Of a stretch of 64,000 bases of DNA, positions 10,852 through 22,340 are shown in pieces. The position numbers and the translations under genes were made by a program. The notes under the pieces are model-generated. The model saw only the letters and a program-made list of their open reading frames with translations. It did no database searches and was not told where the DNA came from. Position 1 is the first letter of the stretch. Every line of letters begins with the position of its first letter. The stretch lies in NCBI RefSeq assembly GCF_000003815.2, contig NC_049987.1, forward strand, positions 7,691,986-7,755,985, in the 5' to 3' direction. The stretch is from Branchiostoma floridae. Taxonomy: Eukaryota; Chordata; Leptocardii; Amphioxiformes; Branchiostomatidae.

Positions 10852-13800
10852 TCTCTCTCTCTCACTCACACCCTCTCTCCCTCTCACTCACACCCTCTCT
10901 CCCTCTCACTCACACCCTCTCTCCCTCTCACTCACACTCTCTCTCTCTCTCACTCACACCCTCTCTCCCTCTCACTCACACCCTCTCTCTCTCTCACTCA
11001 CCCCCTCTCTCTCTCACTCACCCCCCCCCCCCCCCTCTCTCTCACTTTCTCTCCCTCTCTCTCTTGGATGTCCATCGCGAGCGATGTTGACTTCACAGGC
11101 GTCTCAGGTGTGATCGCAGCTCAAATGCAGACGTTAACTTTCGATTACAACTAAAGCAATGCTTCATCGATTACTAGGGCATCCTCATGGTCTTCTCCTT
11201 GACTTTGCAAAGCCACAAGACAATGAGCAAACACAATTGAACAAAGTTTTTTGTGATATGTTTTCCTTCTTATTCTTAGGTGGCGCAAGTTCCGGACAGA
11301 CTACAATATCCACAGGTTCATGGGACATTTGGACCAGTACGATCCGGACGTGTACATCTGGTCCCAACCGTTCACTAGCAGTACGCACACCAACGCACTG
11401 CTACAGATACATGATATACTCAGGTACGTACATGTGCACTCATACACACCAACGGACTGCTTCAGATACATGATATACTCAGGTAAAGGTGGGTTTACAC
11501 CTGCGTATATTTTCAAGTGCGCGTGAGTTCCGCATGAAATTTTGTCAATACGCGGCCGAACGCCCAACATTTGGAATTTTTTTGGAATAAATTAAATTGT
11601 ACGTCGAGCCCATCTGGCGTTTGAATTACGACTTCAGCGTTTTCATTTCGCATGAGATGCGTATGATTGCAACTGAAATGCGCAACAAAATTTTCCGTAC
11701 TGCGAATAGATTCGTATGGGGTACGTATGTTGGGCGTTTTCCGGACGCACACAACGTCTACCGACCGCATGCCTGACGCACCTGGTGCTAACTGCATTCC
11801 AAACGCATTTCAGGTGTGTCAGAGGAACAGTTTGTGTTACATATACTTTTGTTTGCGAGCATTGCCAATAGAGCATTTTTGTTAGAGGAACCCTTTGTAC
11901 TACGTATGCCTTTGTTTACAGGCAGTGCAAGTAGAACATTGACAAGTAAACAGTGAAGAGGTTTTTTTTATTCATTTGCGAAGCAGTAAAGCAGTGACAC
12001 TGTGCTTTTACAGAAATGTGGGCCATCATTTACCTTAAGAAATTATGTGCACTGTTAAGATTGTGTTTGTCTTCACTTTGTCCTTAATGATTTCCCCTAT
12101 CATCTTAGTATTTCAACTACTATAAAAATCACACTCATACACACCACAAAACGTATTCAAGATCTTTATCAAACACGTAAATTAAACAATTATGAAACCT
12201 TACGCCCTCTTTCAAAGTTGTAATATGGCTCTATATTGCACCTTTATATCATGTGGTTCTACACACAAAAAAGTGCCATTATCAGCAAATTAAGTCAAAT
12301 ATCTGTTACACAAAATGGCACGTGTGTCACACAAATTGACCCAGTACTTGAGCAGGTCCCTCTACATCTTCCCGTCCCTAGAGGCTCTGTTGGGACCAGT
12401 TACATGTACATTCATGGTGTCCTGCAAGTTGTGACCAGCTTTCTATGCCCCCGGTACAATTTCGTCGGTCCTGGCCTGGATCTGCCATCTTGAGATGATT
12501 TTTTTTGTCTGGACTCAGATGCACCTTCGTATTTATTCCAACATGATCTGGAGTGTGCGTCGATCACGCTATCAGGACGCGTAGTATGCGCAAAGCGATT
12601 GCAGAACGCACGGTACTAAATCGTGATCTATGTGTGCATTCGTTATACGGTCGCTCATGGTGCGTTGTGTCTGCGCTGTAAGAACGCTATGTACTCGCAA
12701 TACCGCGATTTCCGCGTATTACTGCGTATAAAGCGCAAACATGTAGCGTCTTCATAGCGCAATCGACCGACGTGGGACCACTGTATTGCGCATCCATAAC
12801 GTTTTGGGCACCAAACTGCGTACGAATGATAGTTTTGTGCATGTCCAAAACTATCAGGCGAACTGGGCGTACATTTTCGTTTGCCTGCGTTCGTGAAACT
12901 TTCTAAAAACGATTCAGATGCGTTTGAGGTGCGACTTGTGCGTGCGGCCGCGTATTGAAGAAATCAGTCAAAATGTCGAAAAATGTCAAAACGGAACTCA
13001 TGCGGCATGAAAATATACGCAGGTGTAAACCCACCTTTAAGTACTTCATACACACCAACGCACTGTCACACATACCGTATACATACAACGCATTGCTTCA
13101 AATACGTGATATACTTAGGTGACCCTATACATTCCCTTTTCATCATGTGTGTTTTACTCATTTTAATCTGTACATCAAATGGTCAACCATTGGTCATTGA
13201 CTGTTGCAATTTGAAATTTGTCGTAAAATACCCCGTACATGTAGCATGTATACAGTTACAATGAGTGTGAGATGTTTTGAATCTAATCCTTTGCATTTCC
13301 AGAATACACAATAAGACCCAGAGAGCCATCTACAACCGGCCGGAGCACCAAGGCTTAGCCAGGTCCTTCTGGAGACGGCAAGGGGTGTACGAGATGAACT
13401 TGACCTCGGGTAAACCCTGACATTTTATGTTTATGTCATATGATGAACGAACAGTGTGGAAAGTAGTGGCTAACAACAATTTTGCCCAGGTTGTAGTCAG
13501 GATAACGGTGCTCTTCATGAATAACCGAACACAATTTCTATTGCTATGTGACATGTCAATTCTACTTTACAATATTGAAGTGAACACGGCATGTTGAAAA
13601 GACATTCTTGTATCTTCGGAGGGAAATTAGAGCTCTCGGTGTGTTACAGGGTATCCAGGGGACGTCATTACAGGTTCATTCTCCTTTTCTTAAGCTGATC
13701 AGTCAGTCAGACCCAATTCCATATTACGGCGATCGCGCTGGGAAGTCGTCGTGACCTAAAAATCGCATTTGTGTAACCCATGACTTTATAATTGGAATAT

Positions 13801-14187
13801 CGTGCGAAATTTAAAAGTATGACTGAAAAGACATCCAAACACACAAAGCGTAAAAAAGTTTTTTCTTAATTATGAAATCCGCGGTCTCGCCCCCTCCTAA
13901 GACTGGAATGGCAGTTTCAATGACCAATGGCATGTATGCATTTTGCAGGATTGCTGATGGTGACCACCGCCATCGCCCTGTGTGACGAGGTGTACATCTA
14001 CGGGTTCTGGCCGTGGCTAGTGGACAAGAACAACAGCACCATCCGGTATCACTACGCGCACAGGGGCATCACGGGAGGGCTCAGGAACAGGTGGCACCAC
14101 ATCGACAGGGAGTTTGAAAAACTCACAGAACTGCACCATAAAGGACTTATAAAACTAGTCACCGGAAAATGCCAGGACAAGGAGTGA
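7870..14187 (+). CDS. Alpha-2,8-sialyltransferase (ST8Sia family)
   Basis: Predicted Golgi type II enzyme transferring sialic acid from CMP-sialic acid to a sialylated acceptor. Nine exons: 7870-8015, 8372-8524, 8796-9077, 9631-9772, 10092-10204, 10694-10786, 11280-11423, 13303-13409, 13949-14187. All junctions are GT-AG and phases close to 472 aa. Residues 5-25 form a signal anchor. The stem is long and N-glycosylation rich, with six consecutive Arg at about 123-128. Sialylmotif L starts at C253 (CSIVGSGGILSNSNCGKQID). Sialylmotif S is at 394-416 (GLLMVTTAIALCDEVYIYGF, then WPW), YHYAH is at 427-431, and the VS motif is H443-x4-E448. The ending KLVTGKC is typical of ST8Sia. At 472 aa it is longer than the usual 350-400 because of the stem. 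A polyadenylation signal AATAAA lies at 14248-14253, 61 nt after the stop. The exact ST8Sia subtype and linkage cannot be fixed here. Confidence 0.93.
9085..9390 (+). mobile_element. Decayed 3' end of a non-LTR retrotransposon
   Basis: In intron 3 of the sialyltransferase, starting about 8 bp after its donor. It aligns by eye with the better-preserved copy at 40882-41306: shared segments include CCAAGTACTGTAGGAGCATC and AAAGCTGGTGTGTTGC. Reading frames are broken. 5'-truncated copy. Confidence 0.65.
10816..11064 (+). repeat. CT-rich microsatellite/minisatellite in intron 6
   Basis: Mostly (TC)n with an interspersed CTCACTCACACC higher-order unit and a C run at about 11022-11036. It begins about 30 bp after the exon 6 donor (10786) of the sialyltransferase. 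Confidence 0.95.
11380..13125 (+). repeat. Repeated exon-7 tail / splice-donor cassette
   Basis: The 3' end of sialyltransferase exon 7 with its donor (ACACCAACGCACTGCTACAG ... ATACTCAG|GTACGT, donor at 11424) is repeated downstream at about 11443-11484 (CTCAG|GTAAAG), and in decayed form at 13040-13065 and 13078-13122 (CTTAG|GTGACC). A 1.55-kb inverted-repeat element separates the second copy from the later ones. The second donor would add 59 nt and shift the frame. Confidence 0.75.
11484..13039. mobile_element. 1.56-kb terminal-inverted-repeat DNA element
   Basis: Starts TAAAGGTGGGTTTACACCTG and ends with its inverse complement (CAGGTGTAAACCCACCTTTA). The match extends inward through CGTATATTTTCA and, with gaps, to CAATACGCGGCCG. 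It lies in intron 7 of the sialyltransferase. No transposase could be recognised inside; it looks non-autonomous. A 330-bp relative with similar ends is at about 19950-20270. Confidence 0.8.
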
Positions 14188-14253
14188 ATATGATATACAT
14201 TTCTGCATGAAGAAGAAGTGGACTTTCACTTCTCCGGTGCAGAAATTAATAAA

Positions 14254-15450
14254 GGCAATGAATCGACTAAGAACGCCACGACGTCGGTACTCTGTCGTCG
14301 ACGTCGAAGGATGACTGTCATATATTAAACTACGAAAATGCTCGATAGTCACTGAGGGGGTCGGAAAATACCCTCGTTGCGAACTAGTAATGGTATGAAA
14401 CTGGACTTGCTTTTAGAAAGAAATGGTATAACCACGCCATTTAGTAAAGCAAGTGGCACTAGAGTCAGAGGCAGTGGAAACACTTCACATTGTGCACAGT
14501 ACGAGCCAGCAATTTAGAGTAATGTTACCAAAACGTCCCTTGGTATATGGTGTACTTCCCGTCGGCTGCAGCAAATTGAGTTTTTCAATGGTAAGTCATC
14601 ACAAGTGACTTTTAGTCTCAAGCATAACGCTTCGAATTTGACCTGTCTGACTTTAATCATATGATAAGTGATGCTCCCTTCATCTCTCTAATTATGGGAC
14701 GAGTGATGTTGTCATGGTTACGTTGAGTAGACACACATAATATTCATCGATACTCATTCCTGGTGTACACCAATGGCAAGCCAGGAAGAAGAATCGTTTA
14801 ATGTTTCGGCAAAGTATTCTACATGTCTTGGTCTAGTCGAATCAGAATGAATTAAAGAACAGCAAAGCGAACAACGACTCTTCTTCACTTCTTTTCACTG
14901 AGCAGTCTGGAGTGATATTTTAAATCCTGGTCACAACGTTTATGCGGATATGTTTATTCATTTTCGTTCAGCCGTGCATACAACCAAGCTCTATTTGTTC
15001 TGTTTGGTTAACGCCCTTCCAACGTTTTCATACTGATTTAAAAATCTTTCCGTATTGTTATTGTTGACAATACAGTAGATTTCTTCATTGTTATACTGTA
15101 CAATACAGACATTACAGTCAGAATTAAGATCTAAGCAACAACGTTAGACAGATCCAGATAACCAAAGCTTCTTAGCAACTCAAAACTTAACAGATGGGAC
15201 AAGATACCGGGCTCTTAAGAGAAAGTGACGTCATATCCCGTCGCACCAGTCAAAGGGTGATATGATCGGGTCACGTCAGTAGTCTGACATTTAGAGAAGG
15301 TGCGGTGGATATAGGTGGATCGACGGACGGGCTGAACCTACATAGAACGGATCGTACCGACTCCACACGACACGGATCCACTAGTTGTTTCAACTTGATG
15401 TCAAAGACATTAACCAACAGAACACAGCAAAAGGAAAGTAGGAGTCACAA
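14254..15450. other. Intergenic region, sialyltransferase to PAQR
   Basis: No gene seen. It holds the polyadenylation region of the sialyltransferase and the presumptive PAQR promoter. A perfect CRE octamer TGACGTCA is at 15226-15233, 218 bp before the PAQR start codon. Confidence 0.6.
15226..15233. promoter_or_regulatory. CRE octamer upstream of the PAQR gene
   Basis: Perfect palindrome TGACGTCA. Position and consensus suggest CREB/ATF control, which is untested. Confidence 0.35.
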
Positions 15451-18400
15451 ATGGCGAACGTCAGAATAGACCCGAGCGACCATAGTACCAACAGAATGAC
15501 AGGTAAGTCCCTTGACAACCTGACAAGTTTTTAAATTTTTAGATCGCATCAGCAGTTGTAACTACGTAAGATCACTCTTCTACAAGACGTAATACAATGA
15601 TTTACACGGTGGCAGAAATGCTTCAGTGACCAAAGAATTCCGGTAGTCAGAAATGTTTTGGGAGTGACCGTCTGACACAACAACCCGTTGAACCACTCGA
15701 GTTTACCCAGTTATTATGGGGTTGGCCGGTAGGGTACCAATAAGTAAAAGATCTAGGCATCGAGTTTGCTTTATATATAAATGATAGTAGGAAAAACAGA
15801 GGAAATGTTCTGTCATTTCGCGGAATTTTTAGTAGTATTATGATGTCGTAATCTTATTTAAAAAATAACGTGTCGATTTTTCGATATGTTTTGTAACTTG
15901 ACAGGTACGTGTTGTGTTTTTCACAATACTGTGATTTTCACACTACGTCATTCATTCTTTCTTCCTTTCTTGTCCCGTCCAAGGATCGAGAGCTAAACTA
16001 TGTCGGTATGACGAACTTCCGGTGTGGAAGAAAATCTACATGTGTCCACATGTCGTGTCCGGGTACATGACTGACCTAAGCACGCTCCAGTGTCTTAAAA
16101 GGTGAACATTGGTCCTTAATTTGCCGGAAAATAAGTTAATATTTCAAAAGCGCCATACTACCTTGTGCAATGTTGTGTTTTGCTTTGAAAGTTGAATTGA
16201 ATGCTAATCTTTTCACGACGTGTGCGATTCTTATCTAGCTAAAACGTATGCTTCAATGACGCATAATGTCAAGGTCACATTTCCAAACCGGGGCTCGGCC
16301 GGGCAATTTGCAGGAAAGGCAAGTATGATGTAAAACACACAAAAACACACAAAAAAACACACGAAAAATTAGCATGAGCATTATGTGTATATTTCTTGAT
16401 GAACATTTCTGCAAACAGCCAGGTAGGGCAACGGTTTGGAATGTTATTGTAAGTATTGTAACCCTGGCATAACCCTTCTTCTTTATTTCAAGCATAACGG
16501 TTATATGTTTTAAGTCTAAACCAGCAGTATATTCTACAAACAACGCGTCCGTCTTACAACTAGAAGCACAGGACAATTAAAGGATCGAAATGTGTCATCA
16601 ATAACTAACGATTTGTTCCTCATCATGGTTCCCTGCAGCACTTACAGACTGTCTAACGAGACAGGGAACGTCCTGACGCACGTGGTCCCCGCCGTGGCGT
16701 TCCTCATCCTGGGGCTGTACGACCATCACGTCACCATACCCGGTCGCCATGGAGACGACATGGATTACGTCATCTCGGCGATCTACTCCATCATCTGTCA
16801 GGTCAGTATATAATCCTTCGAATTCGCAACAAGACGTTTCGTTACGTTCTTGTAAATGTAACCTCGATCAGGTGAGAATGCGAATGTCTTTAAGATACTC
16901 TGAGTCACCTGAAACTCCTTACCACAAGACATCAGAACCGCTCGCGAACAACCAGTCTCCTTTATACACCCGATATTATAACGATGTTAGACACGTTTTC
17001 AAGGTTCCTATTGCACTTCCCATATACCTCTCTTGTCGATACTCATAGCTATACAAATGTAACTCAGGTGGAGACACAACAATATATAGAGAGAGTAGAT
17101 ATGAATGATAAGATACGCAGAAGCGCTAAGTCATTCATAACATTGGCTTGAATACAAATCAGAGAAGTGGGCTAATAAAAGTCTTATGAACTAACCTGAC
17201 GTTTGTACCCTCTGTTGTAGACGTTACTTCTGTCTTCCGCCACGTATCACATATTCACCCCGCACCGCTGTCGGTCCGTCTTCACTCTCGGGCTCGGCTT
17301 AGATCTGTTCGGCATCGTCCTCACCATCCTGGCCGTGCTGGCGACGTTCGTGGCGTACTGCTTCAAGTGCTCTATGGTAAGAAGTAGAGTAGAGTAGAGA
17401 GTAATGTAGAGCAGTGTAGAGTAGAGTAGAGTAGAGTAGAGTAGAGTAGAGTAGAGTAGAGTAGAGTAGAGTAGGGAGTAGTGTAGAGCAGAGTAGAGCG
17501 CTAGCAGAGCAGAGCAGAGTCGAACTAGAGTAGAGCAGAGTAGAGTGCGTACAGTAGACGATTTCAGTTGTACCTGCATTTTTGTCTGACGTTGTATTTC
17601 TATGGTTGCAGTTTTGGCGTATGTTTTACCAGATCCTGTGCGTGACCATGTTGATCCCGTACGCCGCCATGTTCCTCCACCCCAAGTACCGCTTCCACTG
17701 GGTCCGCCCGGAGAACCGGCTCGTCGGCATCGGGCCTCCCCTGGCCATCCTTTCCTTTGCCTTCATCGCCCAGTCTTATCTTTACCATGGCGGGTGGGGA
17801 AGTGATACAGCCTGGGTATGTTATCATGCATTGTTCACGATATGATGATAAACGCACAAGACTGTTCGCATTTCTTTCCGCCTGCTCGAAAGAATTTGAT
17901 ACGTTCTGTTCGTTAGATAAATTCAACTATATCCTAGAAGGTGATAACCCTTACAGTGTTCAAATAGGCAAATATATCAAAGAATGCTTAATTTAACAGA
18001 CCTTAGAACCAATAATGCAAACGATACTCCAGACTCAACCTGCTGAAATATCGATATTCATTCGTAGATATAGGTAATTCATGTACTTGTTTTTCTTTAT
18101 AGATATTTGTAGCAGACCTTAAGAAAGTCGCTGTATTTTTGTTGTGTCAATAAAGATATCCCTGTTGAACTCCTGTACCTAAGCTTTGTTTTCTTTTCTT
18201 AAATCGAGTTCTAATGGTGTTGGGCACGGGTATTGCTATTTTGATTATTCTTTAATGTCTCATTTTTTTTGTTTTACAGATCTATCCCGCCAGATGTTTC
18301 AGAAATGGCGGTATCTACATTGCAGCGTTCCTGTTATTTCATATCAAAAACATCCCACAAGTCTGGTTCCCAGGTAAGACAATGTCATGTGTTTATTGGT

Positions 18401-18781
18401 TATTTCGACTTTGCAATAGTAGGCTTGTTTACTACTACTCTCTTTTGTTGCTTTTTTTGATGTGTTTTACTCGTTTTATTGGGCTTACTATTTTGTGCTG
18501 TTTTCCTTCGTCAAACTGGAAGACATGAAGAAACAGCACAACATAAAAAAAGCAAGATAAAACGCCTAAAAAACAGCCAGAGCTGAACCTCTGCTTGGAC
18601 AGTAAGACTCGTTCACGTTGCTACGCACATCACCCTGACATGTTCTCTGTCCCCAGGCCGGTTCGACTACGTGGGGCATGGGCACCAGTGGTGGCATCTG
18701 GCGGTGGTGCTAGGGCTGCTGGACTGGAGAGACGCTCTGTTCGTCTTCCAGGGTATCCAGCAACAAAGTCTTAGCTGTTAG
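15451..18781 (+). CDS. PAQR family seven-transmembrane receptor, PAQR3-like
   Basis: Seven exons: 15451-15502, 15984-16101, 16639-16801, 17221-17376, 17612-17815, 18280-18373, 18657-18781; phases close to 303 aa, near the length of vertebrate PAQR3. PAQR/HlyIII-fold proteins are multipass membrane proteins with a buried metal site. Visible hallmarks are SNETGNVLTHV (E64, N67, H71), SSATYH (S117-x3-H121), D139 in GLDLFG, and the C-terminal GHGHQWWH (H272-x3-H276). The three histidines match the metal ligands known in the family. The opening ELPVW-K and the order of loops resemble PAQR3 (a Golgi-located Raf tether in vertebrates) more than the adiponectin receptors. The last coding stretch and stop codon lie in the first unit of a 67-bp tandem repeat. 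Family very sure, subtype moderately. Confidence 0.9.
16255..16470. mobile_element. MITE, GTCACATTTCC family, decayed copy
   Basis: In PAQR intron 2. GGTCACATTTCC near 16272 and GGTTTGGAATGTTA near 16432 are inverted ends, each followed inward by a gapped CGGCCGGGCA-like block. Same family as the intact copy at 49118-49314, which abuts the CUB gene B stop. A half copy is near 38535-38590. Confidence 0.6.
17383..17547 (+). repeat. TAGAG pentanucleotide repeat in PAQR intron 4
   Basis: Imperfect (GAGTA)n array beginning just after the exon 4 donor (17376). The chance reading frames across it have no meaning. Confidence 0.95.
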
Positions 18782-19055
18782 TAACATGGACTGAAGAGAC
18801 GCCCTGTTCGTCTTCCAGGGTATCCAGCAACAAAGTCTTAGCTGTTAGTAACATGGACTGGAGAGACGCCCTGTTCGTCTTACAGAGTATCCAGCAACAA
18901 AGTCTTAGATGTTAGTAACATAGACTTTAGAGACGCTCTGTTCGTCTTCCAGGGTATCCAGCAACAAAGTCTTAACTGCTAGTAACATGGACTGGAGAGA
19001 CGCCCTGTTCGTCTTCCAGAGTTTCCAACAATAAAGTCTCAGCTGTTAGTAACAT
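18721..19055 (+). repeat. 67-bp tandem repeat x5 spanning the PAQR stop codon
   Basis: Units start at 18721, 18788, 18855, 18922 and 18989, an exact 67-bp step, and each begins GGACTGGAGAGACGCTCTGT or a variant. Unit 1 is coding: it encodes the last residues (DWRDALFVFQGIQQQSLSC) and the TAG at 18779-18781. Units 2-5 are 3' UTR. A change in unit 5 creates AATAAA at 19030-19035, a possible polyadenylation signal; another AATAAA is at 19309-19314. Confidence 0.95.
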
Positions 19056-19592
19056 GGACCGATCTACATGGTTATTCCACGATGGGTTTCTTCAGTGAAG
19101 TTTAAGTCAACTCGTCTTTCGGAATGGACGTTAAACGGGGGTCCCGTGTTCGAGGAGGTGCCTCGAGCACGTAAATCAGCCTCATTACTCAAATATTGGG
19201 TACCTACTGACAGAAAATAATTCACCAGATGTATTATATTGTTTCTGTCGTCATCAATGAATATTTATGTTAGCCTAATATATGTACTAAGTATTGACTC
19301 ACTCTAACAATAAAGGTGTAAAAAAGCATCATTGCATATTGCTACCATTACCAGGTAGAAAAGAAACATGAATAACAAAGTTCAACATAGTTTTCTATAG
19401 CTAAGGTATTCAACCTTATTTTCTTCTCTGTAGACATTTCGACCACCTGTCGCCATCAGCGTAAAATAAACTTATTAGTGCAAAGCAAAAATAAAGTTAA
19501 TAACCACCCAGCCCCGCTCAAATTCTGCATGGATTAACTCTAAGGTAGTACACACGTCCACACCCCTCCCATTGAGATTCGCATAACCAGTT

Positions 19593-21232
19593 TTAGAACA
19601 CAAACGGAATGAGAGCCTTCCTATTCGGTGGGTAAAGCTCCCTGCCCTCGGCACCATCAAACTCCGTACGGTAAGCCTTGTGCTTCTGGTAACTGTAAAT
19701 ACAAAGAGTCAGAACACTCGCGGCTAGAAACACGACAACGGACAGGGCCCACGTGGCCAGGGAAAAGCCTATCCAAGAGATGATCTCGAAGAGGTAGTGC
19801 GGACAGGAGACCAGTTCGAACATCAGGCCGCGAGGAACGACGTGCTGCGACTTTGTCTGGCACAGCAGGTGGTTGTTCTTGTTGCTGCGCAGACTCCGCA
19901 GCTGGAGATGGGACACTCCGTTCCCAACCTGCGTGGGAAATATTAGGATGTTAAGGTTCACACGTGCGTATATACTCAAGTCTGTATGAGGTTTGTGTGG
20001 AATTCTTAACCTCTACCAGGCTCCACAGGTAGCTGGGAAAATGATTGAAATTGAACAAATACAGCCATTTAACATGTCTAACATGGTAGAGGAGTTACAG
20101 CTGGTTGCAAACCATACTCCTCGGCCAGCTAACCTGTTTAGCATGTTATCTGTCTATATTTGTCCAATTTCTACTATTTCTCCAGCGACCCGTGGACCCT
20201 GGTAGAAGCTAAGACTTCCATTCGGCCCTCATTCGGACTTTAATATATATGCGTGTGAACCCATCTTTACGTTGTTGTTGCTGTGTGTGTATTTCTCGAC
20301 AAAGGTGTACAAAACGTCCTTTTACATGTGCATACATATGCGCTATGATTTCGGCCAGTACAGCTAGTTAATTATCTTCAAAACCTTGATAAGGGTAGTA
20401 CGTCTAGTACCGTTACTTATCAGCAAGGGTCAATAGCCTCGTAGGTTTGCACATGCCAGTCACAAGATTGTGAATATTTCCCGTACTTGAAATAACAGTA
20501 TGTAGGACAGAATGTAGGACAAGTGAATAACCCACATAAAAAAAAGTCGTTGAATTGATTGAGACAATAATAAACAGAGTGTTGCGCCACACAACATTAA
20601 ACATTAACCGGCCGTTTACCTTTTACATGTAACAAACGTGCCTTGCCAAGTATGTCATAATGCCAAGCAACCATCTCTATGCATATCTTTCAACTACCGG
20701 CTTGCCAACCGAAAGACCTGCATGGAGATCTAGATATGCCAAGCAAAAGATGTATCAAAGCAACAACGCCAATGATAACGGAGGCACGCGCGCTCACCTC
20801 TCCAACGAAGAACAGCAGACTGCCGACAATAAACAGCGGCAGGTAGGTGTTGATGTAACCCATGTCAGGCCGCAGAGATAGGCCAACCCAGAAGCCGAAC
20901 ACCCAGTAGTAGATTTGTGCCCCGAAACACTCCACATAACCCATCCTCCTCTTGTACTCATGGACGAACAGAACCTCCACAAACCGCCTCATGTAGTGGA
21001 AACACCACAGGGCCATCAGGACGTACCCAGCCGAGGTCCACTCCCCAAAGTCACCGTCCGAGGCGAGCAGACAGCCGACCGCGGGGAATGGAACCTTCGG
21101 GAACTCACGGAGATAGAAGGCCAGGAGATAGAACACGATCGAGCCGAGGTAGGCCACACTGCTGACCAGGACTGGGCTGAAACATGCCGAAACTTGGGGA
21201 GGGGACTCGGAACTTTTGGTCTCGGATGCCAT
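19593..21232 (-). CDS. TECR / steroid 5-alpha-reductase family membrane reductase
   Basis: Two minus-strand exons: 21232-20798 (145 codons, donor GAG|GTGAGC) and 19928-19593 (acceptor ACGCAG), giving 256 aa. Several hydrophobic helices are visible. The C-terminal part shows FELVSCPHYLFEIISWIGFS and ends YPPNRKALIPFVF, the pattern of enoyl-CoA and steroid reductases that use NADPH in the ER membrane. HYMRRFVEVLFVHEY in the first exon resembles the TECR core. The ubiquitin-like N-terminal part of vertebrate TECR is absent and the length is closer to 5-alpha-reductases, so the substrate (very-long-chain enoyl-CoA or steroid) is undecided. It converges on the PAQR gene. Its intron holds a nested pair of inverted-repeat elements. 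Confidence 0.85.
19950..20270. mobile_element. Nested inverted-repeat elements in the reductase intron
   Basis: Outer ends TTAAGGTTCACACGTGCGTA and its inverse (GCGTGTGAACCCATCTTTAC) resemble the 1.56-kb element at 11484-13039. Inside, 20007-20211 is a 205-bp element with ends TAACCTCTACCAGGCTCCAC and GACCCTGGTAGAAGCTA, of the CTCTACCAG family seen at 23205, 28908, 33792 and 43220. Confidence 0.7.
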
Positions 21233-22187
21233 TTTGAAAGGGAATGAACCACTTTCAATTTTAGGGGTACTAAAGAAAGAAACGCAGTAATGTTGTGGAG
21301 TTCAAATAGAAATTTCACAACCTATTCTTGTTCAAGAGTGGTTATGCGATAGTGCTGTTCGCACATGTTTGTAGGTATCAATGTAGGTTTTCAAAAACAA
21401 GTCATTTTGATTATTTTGGCACCTGTTTCGGGGTTTCTGCAAAGCTATGCACTATGTAACCTTATAGCTGCGGTGCCTCCTAGCGGTTTTCATAGGTGCT
21501 TCAAATTCTCTCTTCTCAAAGGTCAAAGGGAACTTTAAAATCATAACAAATCGATGTTAGATGCCGATTTCACTGAACTTGGTAGGATCAATGACTTCAT
21601 GGAGCATCTGTCATGTGTGAATGATTCATTCCCTTCGGACCGCACTACAATGTGGGACCGCACTATCGCTCTGGCGAAGCGACTTCTAGTCACTTGGAGA
21701 AGTCTAACAAGAGGCACTTCACGTTGATCGTAAGATAGTGGAGAGGCGTATAATTGAGCCGTGTCCATTGCTAATAGAATAAACAGTCGTCTTATCGTTG
21801 TAGCAGTGACTCTTGGTAACTCACTTACTCACTCCCTTACGCAGATAACATAACTGAGAAACAGTGCGAACGCGTACACTTCCCATGAACGTCTTTCTGT
21901 GCAGATTTGCAACATTGTAGAAAAGGCGAGGAAGAGAATCCTTGGGTTGGAAAATAGTTCAGCTTTTCACGTTAGACATCCAGTTGATATGACACACCAA
22001 AACTGAGCAGTTACTCAAGCAACTGGATATGGTTTAGGAAACGGTCAAACATTTTAGATAACATCGTTCTCTTTCGTCAGTGACACCGAAGAGATCTTGT
22101 TGGAGAGTAGGTTGGATATCCTTGGCATGAACTGATATGAAAGTTCGGCTTTTCCATAAATTGCGGAAACTTTAGTGAACCTCCTTT

Positions 22188-22340
22188 GAATGTTGTGTGG
22201 CTTTATAATAACGGCAGGATGCTTGGCCCAGAACCCAAAGGTCCCGGGTTCCAATCCTCTGATATGCTACCGATCTTGTGCCCTGAGAAAGACGCTTAAC
22301 ACAACTTTCCTGATTTTCATTCAGGCCCTTATAACCTTAC
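22188..22340 (+). repeat. tRNA-derived SINE fragment
   Basis: The B-box-like GGTTCCAATCC near 22247 follows a degenerate tRNA-like head. The downstream segment TTGTGCCCTGAGAAAGACGC is typical of such SINE bodies. Confidence 0.5.

Noticed and set aside
10701-11090. Serine/leucine-rich frame
   Set aside because: Product of the CT microsatellite reading through from sialyltransferase exon 6 into intron 6.
17247-17579. Leu/Tyr-rich minus frame
   Set aside because: Translation of the TAGAG repeat, antisense to PAQR exon 4.
20690-20797. Continuation of the reductase first exon past GAG|GTGAGC
   Set aside because: The frame remains open but leaves the family pattern, while the splice to 19928 restores it in phase.
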